Source: Sipunculus nudus (taxonomy: Eukaryota; Annelida; Sipuncula; Golfingiida; Sipunculidae). From it: a stretch of 64,000 nucleotides of DNA. The position numbers were made by a program, and so were the translations under genes. The notes beneath the pieces were generated by a model. It was given only the letters and a program-made list of their open reading frames with translations, searched no databases and had not been told where the DNA came from. This document shows positions 1 to 12,679 of the stretch, in pieces; within the stretch, counting starts at the first letter, position 1, and each line of letters begins with the position of its first letter. The stretch covers positions 41,750,401 through 41,814,400 of the forward strand of contig CM049317.1 in NCBI GenBank assembly GCA_026874595.1, in the 5' to 3' direction.

Positions 1-331
1 ATACATGGTCTTTGTTTTATAATTGCAATAGTTAGCACTCTTAACGTAGGGGGCCTAAACTGTCCCTTTATCGTTGCTTTGCTTTATGTAAATTCAGCAT
101 CGAATGGTTCTTACAAGTGTGAAATTTTTTCTTGAGATTTCCAGATATATATATATTTTTTTGCTTCCTAAATTTTTTTTTTGCTTCCTAAATTTTTTTG
201 TTGCTTCTTAATATTTTTTTTTTTTTTTTTGCACAATTTATGTCGAGATCTCGAGATGTTATCTCGAGATCTCGAGATAAATATTTTTTTCTGTGTCCTA
301 AATCAGCCACCGTAAATAGCTGCATACCTTT
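1..331. other. AT-rich lead-in, no gene seen
   Basis: Unique, AT-rich sequence with T-runs near 150-235 and a short 'ttgcttcctaaattttt' motif repeated about three times (165-215). The only strong structure is the hairpin listed separately at 243-275. The short open frames here have no recognisable protein features. Confidence 0.6.
243..275. repeat. Perfect 15-bp inverted repeat (hairpin)
   Basis: TCGAGATCTCGAGAT (243-257) and its exact reverse complement (261-275) are separated by only GTT. Each arm is itself made of overlapping palindromes (CTCGAG, AGATCT). The structure could extrude as a cruciform or fold in RNA. The downstream 149-bp repeats carry related 'gagatatggctcgag' words, so it may be a collapsed relative of them. 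Confidence 0.85.
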
Positions 332-772
332 CTGTTGTAAAAGTCGCCGAGTTGATAGCATTTCTGTGAAATCTTGTTTTTCTCTAGTTTGACGAGATAT
401 GGCTCGAGAATTAGCGGAATTTTCAGTTCTGTCTTGTCAAGCTGGCCAAATGTTACGAAATGCTGACAGCTAGACCTGTGTAGCTGTAAAAGTCGCCGAG
501 TTAAAAGCATTTCCGTGAAGTGTCGTTTTTTTCTCGTTTAATGAGATATGGTGCGAGATTTTTCCAGTCTTGCAGTTTTATCATGTCAAGCTGGCCAAAT
601 GTTTCGAAATGCCGAAAACAAGACCTGTCTCGCTTTAAACGTCGGCGAGTTATAAGCTATTATGTGAAATCTCGTTTTTCTCGTTTAATGAGGATATAAT
701 GCGAGATTTGGCAAGATTTTCAGTGGTTATCATGTCAAGCGGGTCATGTATTACGAAATGCCGAAACATGGA
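332..772 (+). repeat. Three degenerate ~149-bp tandem repeats
   Basis: The phrase 'gtcgccgagtt' recurs at about 343, 492 and 641 (third copy gtcggcgagtt). Each is followed by 'gcatttctgtgaaatc', a 'ctcgttt-atgagatat' segment and 'catgtcaagctggccaaatgt'. The copies have diverged by substitutions and small indels. The third ends where the large minisatellite begins. Confidence 0.8.
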
Positions 773-1661
773 GTAACCCCAGTACATGCTGGTATCAACT
801 TGTGGTAATAGGCCACTCCAAGCCCCGGTACATGCTAGTATCACCTGGTGGTAACAGGCTGCCCTAAACCCCGGTTCATGCTAGTATCACCTGGTAGTAA
901 CAGGCTTCCCTAAGCCCAGGTACATGCTAGTATCACCTGGTGGTAACAGGCTGCCCAAAACCTCGGTACATGCTAGTATCACCTGGTGGTAACAGGCTGC
1001 CCCAAAACCCCGGTACATGCTAGTATCACCTGGTGGTAACAGGCTGCCCCAAAACCCCGGTACATGCTGGTATCAACTTGTGGTAATAGGCCACTCCAAG
1101 CCCCGGTACATGCTAGTATCACCTGGTGGTAACAGGCTGCCCCAAAAACCCGGTACATGCTAGTATCACCTGGTGGTAACAGGCTGCCCCAAAAACCCGG
1201 TACATGCTAGTATCACCTGGTGGTAACAGGCTGCCCCAAAACCCCGGTACATGCTAGTATCACCTGGTGGTAACAGGCTGCCCCAAAACCCCGGTACATG
1301 CTGGTATCAACTTGTGGTAATAGGCCACTCCAAGCCCCGGTACATGCTAGTATCACCTGGTGGTAACAGGCTGCCCTAAACCCCGGTTCATGCTAGTATC
1401 ACATGGTAGTAACAGGCTTCCCTAAGCCCAGGTACATGCTAGTATCACCTGGTGGTAACAGGCTGCCCCAAAACCCGCTACATGCTAGTATCACCTGGTG
1501 GTAACAGGCTGCCCTAAACCCAGGTACATGCTGGTATCAACTTGTGGTAATAGGCCACTCCAAGCCCCGGTACATGCTAGTATCACCTGGTGGTAACAGG
1601 CTGCCCCAAAACCCGGTACATGCTAGTATCACCTGGTGGAAACAGGCTGCCCCAAAACCCC

Positions 1662-1712
1662 GGTACATGCTGGTATCAACTTGTGATACAACTGTTGATA
1701 CCAGCATGTACC
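1662..1712. repeat. Inversion point of the minisatellite (19-bp perfect arms)
   Basis: Arms 1662-1680 and 1694-1712 are exact reverse complements (core TACATGCTGGTATCAAC) around a 13-nt spacer. Past this palindrome the arms continue imperfectly, because about 0.9 kb of array on the left is antiparallel to the array on the right. The result is a long inverted repeat that could form a hairpin about 0.9 kb per side. Confidence 0.9.
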
Positions 1713-3789
1713 TGGGTTTAAGGCAGCCTGTTACCACCAGGTGAAACTAGCATGTACCGGGTTTTGGGGCAGCCTCTTACCACCAGGTGATACTAGCATT
1801 TACCTGGGCTTGGAGTGGCCTATTACCACAAGTTGATACCAGCATGTACCGGGGTTTTGGGGCAGCCTGTTACCACCAGGTGATACTAGCATGTACCGAG
1901 GTTTTGGGGCAGCCTGTTACCACCAGGTGATACTAGCATGTACCTGGGCTTAGGGAAGCCTGTTACTACCAGGTGATACTAGCATGAACCGGGGTTTAGG
2001 ACAGCCTGTTACCACCAGGTGATACTAGCATTTACCGGGGCTTGGAGTGGCCTATTACCTCAAGTTGATACCAGCATGTACCGGGGTTTTGGGGCAGCCT
2101 GTTACCACCAGGTGATACTAGCATGTACCGAGGTTTTGGGGCAGCCTGTTACCACCAGGTGATACTAGCATGTACCTGGGCTTAGGGAAGCCTGTTACTA
2201 CCAGGTGATACTAGCATGAACCGGGGTTTAGGACAGCCTGTTACCACCAGGTGATACTAGCATTTACCGGGGCTTGGAGTGGCCTATTACCTCAAGTTGA
2301 TACCAGCATGTACCGGGGTTTTGGGGCAGCCTGTTACCACCAGGTGATACTAGCATGTACTGGGGTTTTGGGGCAGCCTGTTACCACCAGGTGATACTAG
2401 CATGTACCGGGGTTTTGGGGCAGCCTGTTACCACCAGGTGATACTAGCATGTACCGGGGTTTTGGGGCAGCCTGTTACCACCAGGTGATACTAGCATGTA
2501 CTGGGGTTTTTGGGCAGCCTGTTACCACCAGGTGATACTAGCATGTACCTGGGCTTAGGGAAGCCTGTTACTACCATGTGATACTAGCATGAACCGGGGT
2601 TTAGGGCAGCCTGTTACCACCAGGTGATACTAGCATGTACCGGGGCTTGGAGTGGCCTTTTACCACAAGTTGATACCAGCATGTACAGGGCTTTTGGGGC
2701 AGCCTGTTACCACCAGGTGATACCAGCATGTACCGGGCTTTTGGGGCAGCCTGTTACCACCAGGTGATACTAACATGTACCGGGGTTTTGGGGCAGCCTG
2801 TTACCACCAGGTGATACTAGCATGTATCGGGTTTTGGGGCAGCCTGTTACCACCAGGTGATACTAGCATGTACCTGGGCTTAGGGAAGCCTGTTACTACC
2901 AGGTGATACTAGCATGAACCGGGGTTTAGGGCAGCCTGTTACCACCAGGTGATACTAGCATGTACCGGGTTTTGGGGCAGCCTGTTACCACCAGGTGATA
3001 CTAGCATGTACCGGGGCTTGGAGTGGCCTATTACCACAAGTTGATACCAGCATGTACCGGGGTTTTGGGGCAGCCTGTTTCCACCAGGTGATACTAGCAT
3101 GTACCGGGTTTTGGGGCAGCCTGTTAACACCAGGTGATACTAGCATGTACCGGGGCTTGGAGTGGCCTATTACCACAAGTTGATACCAGCATGTACCGGG
3201 GTTTTGGGGCAGCCTGTTTCCACCAGGTGATACTAGCATGTATCGGGTTTTGGGGCAGCCTGTTACCACCAGGTGATACTAGCATGTACCGGGGCTTGGA
3301 GTGGCCTATTACCACAAGTTGATACCAGCATGTACCTGGGTTTAAGGCAGCCTGTTACCACCAGGTGATACTAGCATGTACCGGGTTTTGGGGCAGCCTG
3401 TTACCACCAGGTGATACTAGCATGTACCTGGGCTTAGGGAAGCCTGTTACTACCAGGTGATACTAGCATGAACCGGGGTTTAGGGCAGCCTGTTACCACC
3501 AGGTGATACTAGCATGGACCGGTGTCTGGAGCAGCCTGTAACCATCAGGTGATACTAGAGTATACCGGGGCTTGGGGCAGCCTGTTACCACCATGTGATA
3601 CTAGCATGTACCTGGGCTTAGGGAAGCCTGTTACTACCATGTGATACTAGCATGAACCGGGGTTTAGGGCAGCCTGTTACCACCAGGTGATACTAGCCTG
3701 TACCGGGGCTTGGAGTGGCCTATTACCACAAGTTGATACAAGCATGTACCTGGGTTTAGGGCAGCCTGTTACCACCAGGTGATACCAGC

Positions 3790-6700
3790 ATGTACCTGGG
3801 TTTTGGGGCAGCCTGTTTCCACCAGGTGATACTACCATGTACCGGGGCTTGGAGTGGCCTATTACCACAAGTTGATACCAGCATGTACCTGGGTTTAGGG
3901 CAGCCTGTTTCCACCAGGTGATACTAGCATGTACCGGGTTTTGGGGCAGCCTGTTACCACCAGGTGATACTAGCATGTACCGGGGCTTGGAGTGGCCTAT
4001 TACCACAAGTTGATACCAGCATGTACCGGGGTTTTGGGGCAGCCTGTTTCCACCAGGTGATACTAGCATGTACCGGGTTTTGGGGCAGCCTGTTACCACC
4101 AGATGATACTAGCATGTACCGGGGCTTGGAGTGGCCTATTACCACAAGTTGATACCAGCATGTACTGGGGTTTTGGGCAGCCTGTTACCACCAGGTGATA
4201 CTAGCATGTACCGGGTTTTGGGGCAGCCTGTTACCACCAGGTGATACTAGCATTTACCTGGGCTTAGGGAAGCCTGTTACTACCAGGTGATACTAGCATG
4301 AACCGGGGTTTAGGGCAGCCTGTTACCACCAGGTGATACTAGATTGTACCGGGGCTTGGAGTGGCCTATTACCACAAGTTGATACCAGCATGTACCGGGG
4401 TTTTGGGGCAGCCTGTTACCACCAGGTGATACTAGCATGTACCGAGGTTTTGGGGCAGCCTGTTCCCACCAGGTGATACTAGCATGTACCTGGGCTTAGG
4501 GAAGCCTGTTACTACCAGGTGATACTAGCATGAACCGGGGTTTAGGACAGCCTGTTACCACCAGGTGATACTAGCATGTACCGGGGCTTGGAGTGACCTA
4601 TTACCTCAAGTTGATACCAGCATGTACCGGGGTTTTGGGGCAGCCTGTTACCACCAGGTGATACTAGCATGTACTGGGGTTTTGGGGCAGCCTGTTACCA
4701 CCAGGTGATACTAGCATGTACCGGGGTTTTGGGGCAGCCTGTTACAACCAGGTGATACTAGCATGTACCGGGGTTTTGGGGCAGCCTGTTACCACCAGGT
4801 GATACTAGCATGTACTGGGGTTTTGGGGCAGCCTGTTACCACCAGGTGATACTAGCATGTACCTGGGCTTAGGGAAGCCTGTTACTACCATGTGATACTA
4901 GCATGAACCGGGTTTATGGCAGCCTGTTACCACAAGGTGATACTAGCATGTACCGGGGCTTGGAGTGGCCTTTTACCACAAGTTGATACCAGCATGTACA
5001 GGGCTTTTGGGGCAGCCTGTTACCACCAGGTGATACCAGCATGTACCGGGCTTTTGGGGCAGCCTGTTACCACCAGGTGATACTAGCATGTACCGGGGTT
5101 TTGGGGCAGCCTGTTACCACCAGGTGATACTAGCATGTATCGGGTTTTGGGGCAGCCTGTTACCACCAGGTGATACTAGCATGTACCTGGGCTTAGGGAA
5201 GCCTGTTACTACCAGGTGATACTAGCATGAACCGGGGTTTAGGGCAGCCTGTTACCACCAGGTGATACTAGCATGGACCGGTGTCTGGAGCAGCCTGTAA
5301 CCATCAGGTGATACTAGAGTATACCGGGGCTTGGGGCAGCCTGTTACCACCAGGTGATACTAGCATGTACCTGGGCTTAGGGAAGCCTGTTACTACCATG
5401 TGATACTAGCATGAACCGGGGTTTAGGGCAGCCTGTTACCACCAGGTGATACTAGCATGTACCGGGGCTTGGAGTGGCCTATTACCACAAGTTGATACCA
5501 GCATGTACCTGGGTTTAGGGCAGCCTGTTACCACCAGGTGATACCAGCATGTACATGGGTTTTGGGGGCAGCCTGTTTCCACCAGGTGATACTAGCATGT
5601 ATCGGGGCTTGGAGTGGCCTATTACCACAAGTTGATACCAGCATGTACCTGGGTTTAGGGCAGCCTGTTACCACCAGGTGATACTAGCATGTACCGGGTT
5701 TTGGGGCAGCCTGTTACCACCAGGTGATACTAGCATGTACCGGGGCTTGGAGTGGCCTATTACTACCAGGTGATACTAGCATGAACCGGGGTTTAGGGCA
5801 GCCTGTTACCACCAGGTGACACTAGCATGGACCGGTGTCTGGAGCAGCCTGTAACCATCAGGTGATACTAGAGTATACCGGGGCTTGGGGCAGCCTGTTA
5901 CCACCATGTGATACTAGCATGTACCTGGGCTTAGGGAAGCCTGTTACTACCATGTGATACTAGCATGAACCGGGGTTTAGGGCAGCCTGTTACCACCAGG
6001 TGATACTAGCATGTACCGGGGCTTGGAGTGGCCTATTACCACAAGTTGATACCAGCATGTACCTAGGTTTAGGGCAGCCTGTTACCACCAGGTGATACTA
6101 GCATGTACCGGGTTTTGGGGCAGCCTGTTACCACCAGGTGATACTAGCATGTACCGGGGCTTGGAGTGGCCTATTACCACAAGTTGATACCAGCATGTAC
6201 CGGGGTTTTGGGGCAGCCTGTTTCCACCAGGTGATACTAGCATGTACCGGGTTTTGGGGCAGCCTGTTACCACCAGGTGATACTAGCATGTACCGGGGCT
6301 TGGAGTGGCCTATTACCACAAGTTGATACCAGCATGTACCTGGGTTTAAGGCAGCCTGTTACCACCAGGTGATCCTAGCATGTACCGGGTTTTGGGGCAG
6401 CCTGTTACCACCAGGTGATACTAGCATTTACCTGGGCTTAGGGAAGCCTGTTACTACCAGGTGATACTAGCATGAACCGGGGTTTATGGCAGCCTGTTAC
6501 CACCAGGTGATACTAGCATGTACCGGGGCTTGGAGTGGCCTATTACCACAAGTTGATACCAGCATGTACCGGGGTTTTGGGGCAGCCTGTTACCACCAGG
6601 TGATACTAGCATGTACCTGGGTTTAAGGCAGCCTGTTACCACCAGGCGATACTAGCATGTACCGGGTTTTTGGGGCAGCCTGTTACCACCAGGTGATACT

Positions 6701-9700
6701 AGCATGTACCGGGTTTTTGGGGCAGCCTGTTACCACCAGGTGATACTAGCATGTACCGGGGCTTGGAGTGGCCTATTACCACAAGTTGATACCAGCATGT
6801 ACCGGGGTTTTGGGGCAGCCTGTTTCCACCAGGTGATACTACCATGTACCGGGGCTTGGAGTGGCCTATTACCACAAGTTGATACCAGCATGTACCTGGG
6901 TTTAGGGCAGCCTGTTTCCACCAGGTGATACTAGCATGTACCGGGTTTTGGGGCAGCCTGTTACCACCAGGTGATACTAGCATGTACCGGGGCTTGGAGT
7001 GGCCTATTACCACAAGTTGATACCAGCATGTACCGGGGTTTTGGGGCAGCCTGTTTCCACCAGGTGATACTAGCATGTACCGGGTTTTGGGGCAGCCTGT
7101 TACCACCAGATGATACTAGCATGTACCGGGGCTTGGAGTGGCCTATTACCACAAGTTGATACCAGCATGTACTGGGGTTTTGGGCAGCCTGTTACCACCA
7201 GGTGATACTAGCATGTACCGGGTTTTGGGGCAGCCTGTTACCACCAGGTGATACTAGCATTTACCTGGGCTTAGGGAAGCCTGTTACTACCAGGTGATAC
7301 TAGCATGAACCGGGGTTTAGGGCAGCCTGTTACCACCAGGTGATACTAGATTGTACCGGGGCTTGGAGTGGCCTATTACCACAAGTTGATACCAGCATGT
7401 ACCGGGGTTTTGGGGCAGCCTGTTACCACCAGGTGATACTAGCATGTACCGAGGTTTTGGGGCAGCCTGTTCCCACCAGGTGATACTAGCATGTACCTGG
7501 GCTTAGGGAAGCCTGTTACTACCAGGTGATACTAGCATGAACCGGGGTTTAGGACAGCCTGTTACCACCAGGTGATACTAGCATGTACCGGGGCTTGGAG
7601 TGACCTATTACCTCAAGTTGATACCAGCATGTACCGGGGTTTTGGGGCAGCCTGTTACCACCAGGTGATACTAGCATGTACTGGGGTTTTGGGGCAGCCT
7701 GTTACCACCAGGTGATACTAGCATGTACCGGGGTTTTGGGGCAGCCTGTTACAACCAGGTGATACTAGCATGTACCGGGGTTTTGGGGCAGCCTGTTACC
7801 ACCAGGTGATACTAGCATGTACTGGGGTTTTGGGGCAGCCTGTTACCACCAGGTGATACTAGCATGTACCTGGGCTTAGGGAAGCCTGTTACTACCATGT
7901 GATACTAGCATGAACCGGGTTTATGGCAGCCTGTTACCACAAGGTGATACTAGCATGTACCGGGGCTTGGAGTGGCCTTTTACCACAAGTTGATACCAGC
8001 ATGTACAGGGCTTTTGGGGCAGCCTGTTACCACCAGGTGATACCAGCATGTACCGGGCTTTTGGGGCAGCCTGTTACCACCAGGTGATACTAGCATGTAC
8101 CGGGGTTTTGGGGCAGCCTGTTACCACCAGGTGATACTAGCATGTATCGGGTTTTGGGGCAGCCTGTTACCACCAGGTGATACTAGCATGTACCTGGGCT
8201 TAGGGAAGCCTGTTACTACCAGGTGATACTAGCATGAACCGGGGTTTAGGGCAGCCTGTTACCACCAGGTGATACTAGCATGGACCGGTGTCTGGAGCAG
8301 CCTGTAACCATCAGGTGATACTAGAGTATACCGGGGCTTGGGGCAGCCTGTTACCACCAGGTGATACTAGCATGTACCTGGGCTTAGGGAAGCCTGTTAC
8401 TACCATGTGATACTAGCATGAACCGGGGTTTAGGGCAGCCTGTTACCACCAGGTGATACTAGCATGTACCGGGGCTTGGAGTGGCCTATTACCACAAGTT
8501 GATACCAGCATGTACCTGGGTTTAGGGCAGCCTGTTACCACCAGGTGATACCAGCATGTACATGGGTTTTGGGGGCAGCCTGTTTCCACCAGGTGATACT
8601 AGCATGTATCGGGGCTTGGAGTGGCCTATTACCACAAGTTGATACCAGCATGTACCTGGGTTTAGGGCAGCCTGTTACCACCAGGTGATACTAGCATGTA
8701 CCGGGTTTTGGGGCAGCCTGTTACCACCAGGTGATACTAGCATGTACCGGGGCTTGGAGTGGCCTATTACTACCAGGTGATACTAGCATGAACCGGGGTT
8801 TAGGGCAGCCTGTTACCACCAGGTGACACTAGCATGGACCGGTGTCTGGAGCAGCCTGTAACCATCAGGTGATACTAGAGTATACCGGGGCTTGGGGCAG
8901 CCTGTTACCACCATGTGATACTAGCATGTACCTGGGCTTAGGGAAGCCTGTTACTACCATGTGATACTAGCATGAACCGGGGTTTAGGGCAGCCTGTTAC
9001 CACCAGGTGATACTAGCATGTACCGGGGCTTGGAGTGGCCTATTACCACAAGTTGATACCAGCATGTACCTAGGTTTAGGGCAGCCTGTTACCACCAGGT
9101 GATACTAGCATGTACCGGGTTTTGGGGCAGCCTGTTACCACCAGGTGATACTAGCATGTACCGGGGCTTGGAGTGGCCTATTACCACAAGTTGATACCAG
9201 CATGTACCGGGGTTTTGGGGCAGCCTGTTTCCACCAGGTGATACTAGCATGTACCGGGTTTTGGGGCAGCCTGTTACCACCAGGTGATACTAGCATGTAC
9301 CGGGGCTTGGAGTGGCCTATTACCACAAGTTGATACCAGCATGTACCTGGGTTTAAGGCAGCCTGTTACCACCAGGTGATCCTAGCATGTACCGGGTTTT
9401 GGGGCAGCCTGTTACCACCAGGTGATACTAGCATTTACCTGGGCTTAGGGAAGCCTGTTACTACCAGGTGATACTAGCATGAACCGGGGTTTATGGCAGC
9501 CTGTTACCACCAGGTGATACTAGCATGTACCGGGGCTTGGAGTGGCCTATTACCACAAGTTGATACCAGCATGTACCGGGGTTTTGGGGCAGCCTGTTAC
9601 CACCAGGTGATACTAGCATGTACCTGGGTTTAAGGCAGCCTGTTACCACCAGGCGATACTAGCATGTACCGGGTTTTTGGGGCAGCCTGTTACCACCAGG

Positions 9701-9803
9701 TGATACTAGCATGTACCGGGTTTTTGGGGCAGCCTGTTACCACCAGGTGATACTAGCATGTACCGGGGCTTGGAGTGGCCTATTACCACAAGTTGATACC
9801 AGC
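3790..9803. repeat. 3,007-bp tandem duplication inside the minisatellite
   Basis: Segments ~3790-6796 and ~6797-9803 match at a constant offset of 3,007 bp. Private variants are shared: 'actaccatgtacc' at 3832/6839, 'gttacaaccagg' at 4741/7748, 'catgggttttgggggc' at 5553/8560, and the 'ggaccggtgtctgg' monomers at ~5275/8282 and ~5830/8837. In the stretches compared by eye the copies are almost identical. This indicates a very recent unequal exchange, or an assembly or haplotype duplication. Confidence 0.85.
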
Positions 9804-12679
9804 ATGTACCGGGGTTTTGGGGCAGCCTGTTACCACCAGGTGATACTAGCATGTACCGGGGTTATGGGGCAGCCTGTTACCACCAGGTGATACTAGCATG
9901 TACCGAGGTTTTGGGGCAGCCTGTTACCACCAGGTGATACTAGCATGTACCTGGGCTTAGGGAAGCCTGTTACTACCAGGTGATACTAGCATGAACCGGG
10001 GTAAGGGCAGCCTGTTACCACCAGGTGATACTAGCATGTTCCGGGGCTTGGAGTGGCCTATTACCACAAGTTGATACCAGCATGTACCGGGGTTTTGGGG
10101 CAGCCTGTTACCACCAGGTGATACCAGCATGTACCGGGGTTTTGGGGCAGCCTGTTACCACCAGGTGATACTAGCATGTACCGGGGTTTTGGGGCAGCCT
10201 GTTACCACCAGGTGATACTAGCATGTACTGGGGTTTTGGGGCAGCCTGTTACCACCAGGTGATACTAGCATGTACCGGGGTTTTGGGGCAGCCTGTTACC
10301 ACCAGGTGATACTAGCATGTACCGGGGTTTTGGGGCAGCCTGTTACCACCAGGTGATACTAGCATGTACCTGGGCTTAGGGAAGCCTGTTACTACCATGT
10401 GATACTAGCATGAACCGGGGTTTAGGGCAGCCTGTTACCACCAGGTGATACTAGCATGTACCGGGGCTTGGAGTGGCCTTTTACCACAAGTTGATACCAG
10501 CATGTACCGGGCTTTTGGGGCAACCTGTTACCACCAGGTGATACCAGCATGTACCGGGGTTTTGGGGCAGCCTGTTACCACCAGGTGATACTAGCATGTA
10601 CCGGGGTTTTGGGGCAGCCTGTTACCACCAGGTGATACTAGCATGTACCGGGGTTTTGGGGCAGCCTGTTACCACCAGGTGATACTAGCATGTACCTGGG
10701 CTTAGGGAAGCCTGTTACTACCAGGTGATACTAGCATGAACCGGGGTTTAGGGCAGCCTGTTACCACCAGGTGATACTAGCATGGACCGGTGTCTGGAGC
10801 AGCCTGTAACCATCAGGTGATACTAGAGTATACCGGAGCTTGGGGCAGCCTGTTACCACCAGGTGATACTAGCATGTACCGGGGCTTGGACTTGGAGTGG
10901 CCTATTACCACAAGTTGATACCAGCATGTACCGGGGCATAGGGCAGCCTGTTTCCACCAGGTGATACTAGCATGTACCGGGGTTTTGGGGCAGCCTGTTA
11001 CCACCAGGTGATACTAGCATGTACCGGCGTTTAGGGCAGCCTGTTACCACCAGGTGATACTAGCATGTACCGGGGTTTTGGGGCAGCCTGTTACCACCAG
11101 GTGATACTAGTATGTACCGTGGTTTAGGGCAGCCTGTTACCACCAGGTGATACTAGCATGTACCGGGGTTTTGGGGCAGCCTGTTTCCACCAGGTGATAC
11201 TAGCATGTACCGGGGTTTAGGGCAGCCTGTTTCCACCAGGTGATACTAGCATGTACCGGGGTTTAGGGCAGCCTGTTACCACCAGGTGATACTAGCATGT
11301 ACCGGGGTTTAGGGCAGCCTGTTACCACCAGGTGATACTAGCATGTACCGGGGTTTTGGGGCAGCCTGTTACCACCAGGTGATACTAGCATGTACCGGGG
11401 TTTTGGGGCAGCCTGTTACCACCAGGTGATACTAGCATGTACCGGGGTTTTGGGGCAGCCTGTTACCACCAGGTGATACAAGCATGTACCGGGGTTTTGG
11501 GGCAGCCTGTTACCACCAGGTGATACTAGTATGTACCGGGGTTTTGGGGCAGCCTGTTACCACCAGGTGATACTAGCATGTACCGGGGTTTTGGGGCAGC
11601 CTGTTACCACCAGGTGATACTAGCATGTACCGGGGTTTTGGGGCAGCCTGTTACTACCAGGTGATACTAGCATGTACCGGGGTTTAGGGCAGCCTGTTAC
11701 CACCAGGTGATACTAGCATGTACCGGGGTTTAGGGCAGCCTGTTTCCACCAGGTGATACTAGCATGTACCGGGGTTTAGGGCAGCCTGTTACCACCAGGT
11801 GATACTAGCATGTACCGGGGTTTAGGGCAGCCTGTTACCACCAGGTGATACCAGCATGTACCGGGGTTTAGGGCAGCCTGTTTCCACCAGGTGATACCAG
11901 CATGTACCGGGGTTTAGGGCAGCCTGTTTCCACCAGGTGATACTAGCATGTACCGGGGTTTAGGGCAGCCTGTTACCACCAGGTGATACTAGCATGTACC
12001 GGGGTTTTGGGGCAGCCTGTTACCACCAGGAGATACTAGCATGTACCGGGGTTTTTGGGCAGCCTGTTACCACCAGGTGATACTAGCATGTACCGGGGTT
12101 TTTGGGCAGCCTGTTACCACCAGGTGATACTAGCATGTACCGGGGTTTTGGGGCAGCCTGTTTCCACCAGGTGATACCAGCATGTACCGGGGTTTTGGGG
12201 CAGCCTGTTACCACCAGGTGATACAAGCATGTACCAGGGTTTCGGGGCAACCTGTTACCACCAGGTGATTCTAGCATGTACCGGGGTTTTGGGGCAGCCT
12301 GTTACCACCAGGTGATACCAGCATGTACCGGGGTTTTGGGGCAGCCTGTTTCCACCAGGTGATACTAGCATGTACCGGGTTTTGGGGCAGCCTGTTACCA
12401 CGAGGTGAAATTTGCATGTACCGGGGTTTGGGGAAGTCTGATACCACCAGGTAAAACTAGCATGTACCGGAGTTTGGAGCGACCTGTTACCACCAGGTAA
12501 TACTAGCATATACCGGGGTTTTGAATAGCCTGTTATCACCAGGTGATACTAGCATATACTGGGGTTTGGGGCAGCCTGTTAATACCAGGTGATCTAGCAT
12601 GTACCGGGGTTTAGGGCAGCCTGTTACCACCAGGTGATACTAGCATATACTGGGGTTTGGGGCAGCCTGTTACCACCAG

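Noticed and set aside
1537-7159. Many 60-140 codon frames with recurring 'RYMLVSPGGNRLPQNP' style translations
   Set aside because: They are translations of the 46/47-bp minisatellite on either strand and recur at the repeat spacing.
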